Assembly (NCBI GenBank): GCA_963701445.1 | Contig: CAVPAM010000038.1 | Coordinates: 62,001 to 126,000 of the forward strand | Direction of reading: 5' to 3' | DNA: 64,000 nt | Source: CAKZLS01 sp963701445 | GTDB lineage: Bacteria; Pseudomonadota; Alphaproteobacteria; Rhodospirillales; Defluviicoccaceae | In this document: piece by piece, positions 61,720 to 64,000 of the stretch | How positions within the stretch are numbered: the first letter of the stretch is position 1 | Layout: each line of letters starts with the position of its first letter | Translations under genes and position numbers: made by a program | Notes under the pieces: generated by a model | Seen by the model: the letters and a program-made list of their open reading frames with translations, nothing else | Database searches by the model: none | What the model was told of the DNA's origin: nothing

Positions 61720-62748
61720 GTGAAATTCCTCGACGAGGCCAAGGTGTTCGTGAAAAGCGGAGACGGCGGTAACGGCTGCGTCGCTTTTCGGCGCGAGAAA
61801 TATGTCGAGTTCGGAGGACCCGATGGCGGCGACGGCGGCCGTGGCGGCAATGTCGTCGCCGAAGCGGTTCCCAGCCTGAACACGCTCATCGATTTTCGCT
61901 ACCGCCAGCATTTCAAGGCCGCGCGCGGCGGTCACGGAATGGGCAAGAACCGCACCGGCGCAAAGTCCGGAGACGTGGTAATGAGCGTGCCCGTGGGCAC
62001 GCAAATCTTCGCCGAGGACAAGGAGACGCTGCTGGCCGATCTCGTGGAGCCGGGCGCGCGCGTCGTGCTGGCTCGCGGCGGCGATGGCGGCCACGGCAAC
62101 GCCCATTTCAAGTCGTCCACCAACCAGGCCCCGCGCAGAGCGGACCCGGGACATCCCGGCGAGGAACGCTGGATCTGGCTGCGTTTGAAGATCATCGCCG
62201 ATGCCGGTCTCGTCGGTCTGCCGAACGCCGGGAAATCGACGTTCCTGGCCACGGTTTCGCGAGCCCGGCCGAAAATTGCCGATTATCCGTTCACCACCCT
62301 CCATCCGCAACTGGGCGTGGTGGTCGTGGACAACAGCGATTTCGTCCTCGCCGACATTCCCGGTCTGATCGAGGGCGCGCATCACGGCGCCGGACTGGGC
62401 ACGCGTTTTCTCGGCCATCTGGAGCGGTGTCGCGTGCTGGTGCACCTGGTGGACGGGACCGCGAAGAATGTGGGGGAGGATTACCGGACGGTGCGCCGCG
62501 AACTCGAAGCCTATGGCGCCGGCCTTACGGACAAGCCCACGGTGGTGGTGCTCAACAAGGTGGATTCCCTGACACCCGAGCAGATCGCGGAACGGAGGGC
62601 GGCGCTCGAGGCGGCCACCGGATTGGCGGTGATCTCCGCGTCCAGCGTTTCTGGGAGCGGTATCGACGAGGTTCTGAGACACGCCCATGACGTCATTCGA
62701 GCCATCCGCGAGAAGGACCGTCCCGCCGATCCGGTCTTCCTGCCATGA
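61720..62748 (+). CDS. obgE: GTPase ObgE (CgtA)
   Basis: 342 residues. The glycine-rich Obg fold (FVKSGDGGNGCVAFRREKYV, GGPDGGDGGRGGNVV) is followed by the G domain: G1 GLVGLPNAGKSTFLATVS, switch FTTLHPQLGVV, G3 ADIPGLIEGAHHGAGLG and G4 VVLNKVDSL. It acts in 50S assembly and stress control. GTG start at 61720. The usual C-terminal extra domain is short. Stop overlaps the proB start (ATGA). Confidence 0.95.
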   Translation: MKFLDEAKVFVKSGDGGNGCVAFRREKYVEFGGPDGGDGGRGGNVVAEAVPSLNTLIDFRYRQHFKAARGGHGMGKNRTGAKSGDVVMSVPVGTQIFAEDKETLLADLVEPGARVVLARGGDGGHGNAHFKSSTNQAPRRADPGHPGEERWIWLRLKIIADAGLVGLPNAGKSTFLATVSRARPKIADYPFTTLHPQLGVVVVDNSDFVLADIPGLIEGAHHGAGLGTRFLGHLERCRVLVHLVDGTAKNVGEDYRTVRRELEAYGAGLTDKPTVVVLNKVDSLTPEQIAERRAALEAATGLAVISASSVSGSGIDEVLRHAHDVIRAIREKDRPADPVFLP

Positions 62749-63890
62749 ACCCCCACAGGCAAAGCACGGATATCCTGGCCGCCCGGCGCCTTGTCATCAA
62801 GATCGGTTCGGCTCTGCTGGTGGACGAGGGCAGCGGCGTGATCCGCAACGACTGGCTGCACGCGCTGGCCATCGATATCGCCGCCTGCAGGGCGCGTGGC
62901 CAGGAGGTTCTGATCGTCTCGTCGGGCGCCATCGCGGTCGGCCGCCGGCACCTGAAGTTGAGCACGGGCACTCTCAGGCTCGAGGAAAAGCAGGCCGCCG
63001 CGGCCACCGGTATGATCCGCCTGGCCCATGCCTATCAGGAAATGCTGGCGCGCTACGATCTCACGGTCGCCCAGGTGCTGCTGACGTTGAACGACACCGA
63101 GGCGCGGCGGAACTATCTCAACGCCCGCAATACGCTGACGACCCTGCTCGGGGCGGGCGCGGTGCCGCTGATCAACGAGAACGATACCGTGGCCACCGAC
63201 GAAATCCGGTTCGGCGACAACGATCGGTTGGCCGCCCGGGTGGCCGCCATGATCACGGCCGATACACTGATTTTGCTCTCGGACATCGATGGCCTCTACA
63301 CGGCCGATCCGAGCAAGAACCCGGACGCGCGGTGGATTCCCGAAGTTCGCGAGATCACGCCGGACCTGGAAGCCATGGCGGGCGACGCGCTCTCCAATCA
63401 CGGCACGGGCGGCATGGTTACCAAGCTCGCGGCCGCCAAGGTGGCGCTGGGGGCCGGGTGCCGCATGGTGATTTCCGACGGCCATCCGCCCCATCCCATC
63501 AAGCGTCTCGAGGACGGCGGCCGCTGCACCTGGTTCCTCCCGGCGGCCAATCCGACGACGGCGCGAAAGCGGTTCATCGGCGGCACCCTCGAACCCGCCG
63601 GAATCCTTGTCATCGACGGCGGCGCCGCGAGAGCGCTCGCGCGCGGCAAGAGCCTGTTGCCACCCGGTGTCGTGGATGTGAAGGGCCAGTTCAACAAGGG
63701 CGCGGCGGTTGTGGTCAGGACCGAGGAGGGACGGGAGGTCGCGCGTGGCCTGTGCGCGTACTCAGCGGACGACGCGCGGCGCATCATCGGTCACAAATGC
63801 AGTGAAATCGAAGCTCTCCTGGGCTACCGTGGACCCGACGAGATGGTTCATGCGGACAATCTGGCCCTGGATCGGAGACAACCCGAGTGA
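62745..63890 (+). CDS. proB: Glutamate 5-kinase ProB
   Basis: 381 residues. Amino-acid-kinase domain: RRLVIKIGSALLVDEGSG, VSSGAIAVGRRHL, LINENDTVATDEIRFGDNDR, and LLSDIDGLYTADPSKNPDA; a C-terminal PUA domain follows (about 285-370, VVDVKGQFNKGAAVVV). It phosphorylates glutamate in the first step of proline synthesis and is usually feedback-inhibited by proline. Translationally coupled to obgE and followed by proA. Confidence 0.95.
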   Translation: MNPHRQSTDILAARRLVIKIGSALLVDEGSGVIRNDWLHALAIDIAACRARGQEVLIVSSGAIAVGRRHLKLSTGTLRLEEKQAAAATGMIRLAHAYQEMLARYDLTVAQVLLTLNDTEARRNYLNARNTLTTLLGAGAVPLINENDTVATDEIRFGDNDRLAARVAAMITADTLILLSDIDGLYTADPSKNPDARWIPEVREITPDLEAMAGDALSNHGTGGMVTKLAAAKVALGAGCRMVISDGHPPHPIKRLEDGGRCTWFLPAANPTTARKRFIGGTLEPAGILVIDGGAARALARGKSLLPPGVVDVKGQFNKGAAVVVRTEEGREVARGLCAYSADDARRIIGHKCSEIEALLGYRGPDEMVHADNLALDRRQPE

Positions 63891-63895
63891 CCACC

Positions 63896-64000
63896 ATGAC
63901 CGTTGACGCCTCGGCGCGCGAACGCGGCGGGGGCGAGGACGACCTTCAACAGTTGATGTACCACATGGGCGTGTCCGCGCGCGAGGCGGCCGCGGGCCTT
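63896..64000 (+). CDS. proA: Gamma-glutamyl phosphate reductase ProA (5' part only)
   Basis: 35 codons from ATG at 63896 to the window edge, ending MYHMGVSAREAAAGL, which is the ProA N-terminal helix (usually MxxxGxxARxAAxxL). It lies five bases after proB, the standard proBA order. A GTG at 63887 is a possible earlier start. Confidence 0.85.
   Translation, partial: MTVDASARERGGGEDDLQQLMYHMGVSAREAAAGL

Overview
The window is very GC-rich, densely coded DNA that reads like a chromosome of an alphaproteobacterium, most likely a Rhodospirillales-type lineage. Pointers are a ChrR/RpoE sigma pair with TGATCC-type promoters, a second sigma-32, a DUF1674 protein, bL21 with a long acidic tail, and the rplU-rpmA-obgE-proB-proA order. 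No replication origin, insertion sequence, integrase or CRISPR array was seen.

Layout. 1-2490: 5' part of a minus-strand TPR-repeat protein running off the left edge. 2.6-10.2 kb: housekeeping and stress genes (DUF1674, htpX, rsmB, a DJ-1/PfpI protein, a ceramidase-like membrane protein, a RelE-type toxin-antitoxin pair, asd, a response regulator, pdxY). 10.3-20.3 kb: acyl-CoA metabolism. It holds a CitE-like lyase, an acyl-CoA synthetase, and a divergent pair of operons resembling part of the Chloroflexus 3-hydroxypropionate bi-cycle (meh and mct on minus, smtA and smtB on plus). 20.4-25 kb: a haloacid dehalogenase, an arsenic operon (arsR, two arsC types, ACR3, a peroxiredoxin remnant), a decayed Phd/VapC pair and a GFA-fold protein. 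25.2-33.5 kb: a ChrR/RpoE photo-oxidative stress region; two operons carry near-identical sigma-E promoters and encode lipid-modifying enzymes (CFA-type methyltransferase, flavin amine oxidase, DUF1365, MFS, DUF3833, SDR). 33.6-41.4 kb: a Fic-like protein, a phosphate ABC operon with two PstS proteins, rpoH and folE.

41.6-60.1 kb is the most unusual part: twelve same-strand genes centred on srfA-srfB-srfC. They encode three SrfA-type membrane proteins (two recent duplicates, one fused to a vWA domain), an actin/Hsp70-fold ATPase (SrfB), a large P-loop GTPase-like protein (SrfC), a Pro-rich Sel1-repeat membrane protein, a secreted SH3-vWA protein like the C-terminal part of PpkA, a MacB/FtsX-type ABC pair, a formylglycine-generating-enzyme-like periplasmic protein and two coiled-coil lipoproteins. 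Together they look like one envelope-spanning machine of unknown function. A convergent small exported protein, tRNA-Ser(CGA) and the rplU operon close the window.

Quality note. At least fifteen single-base indels break conserved genes. Thirteen are one extra base, mostly in short homopolymers, and removing or adding one base restores full-length proteins every time. I treat these as probable sequencing errors and annotate the whole genes across them. True decay is proposed only where sequence is also missing (vapC, fitB, peroxiredoxin).
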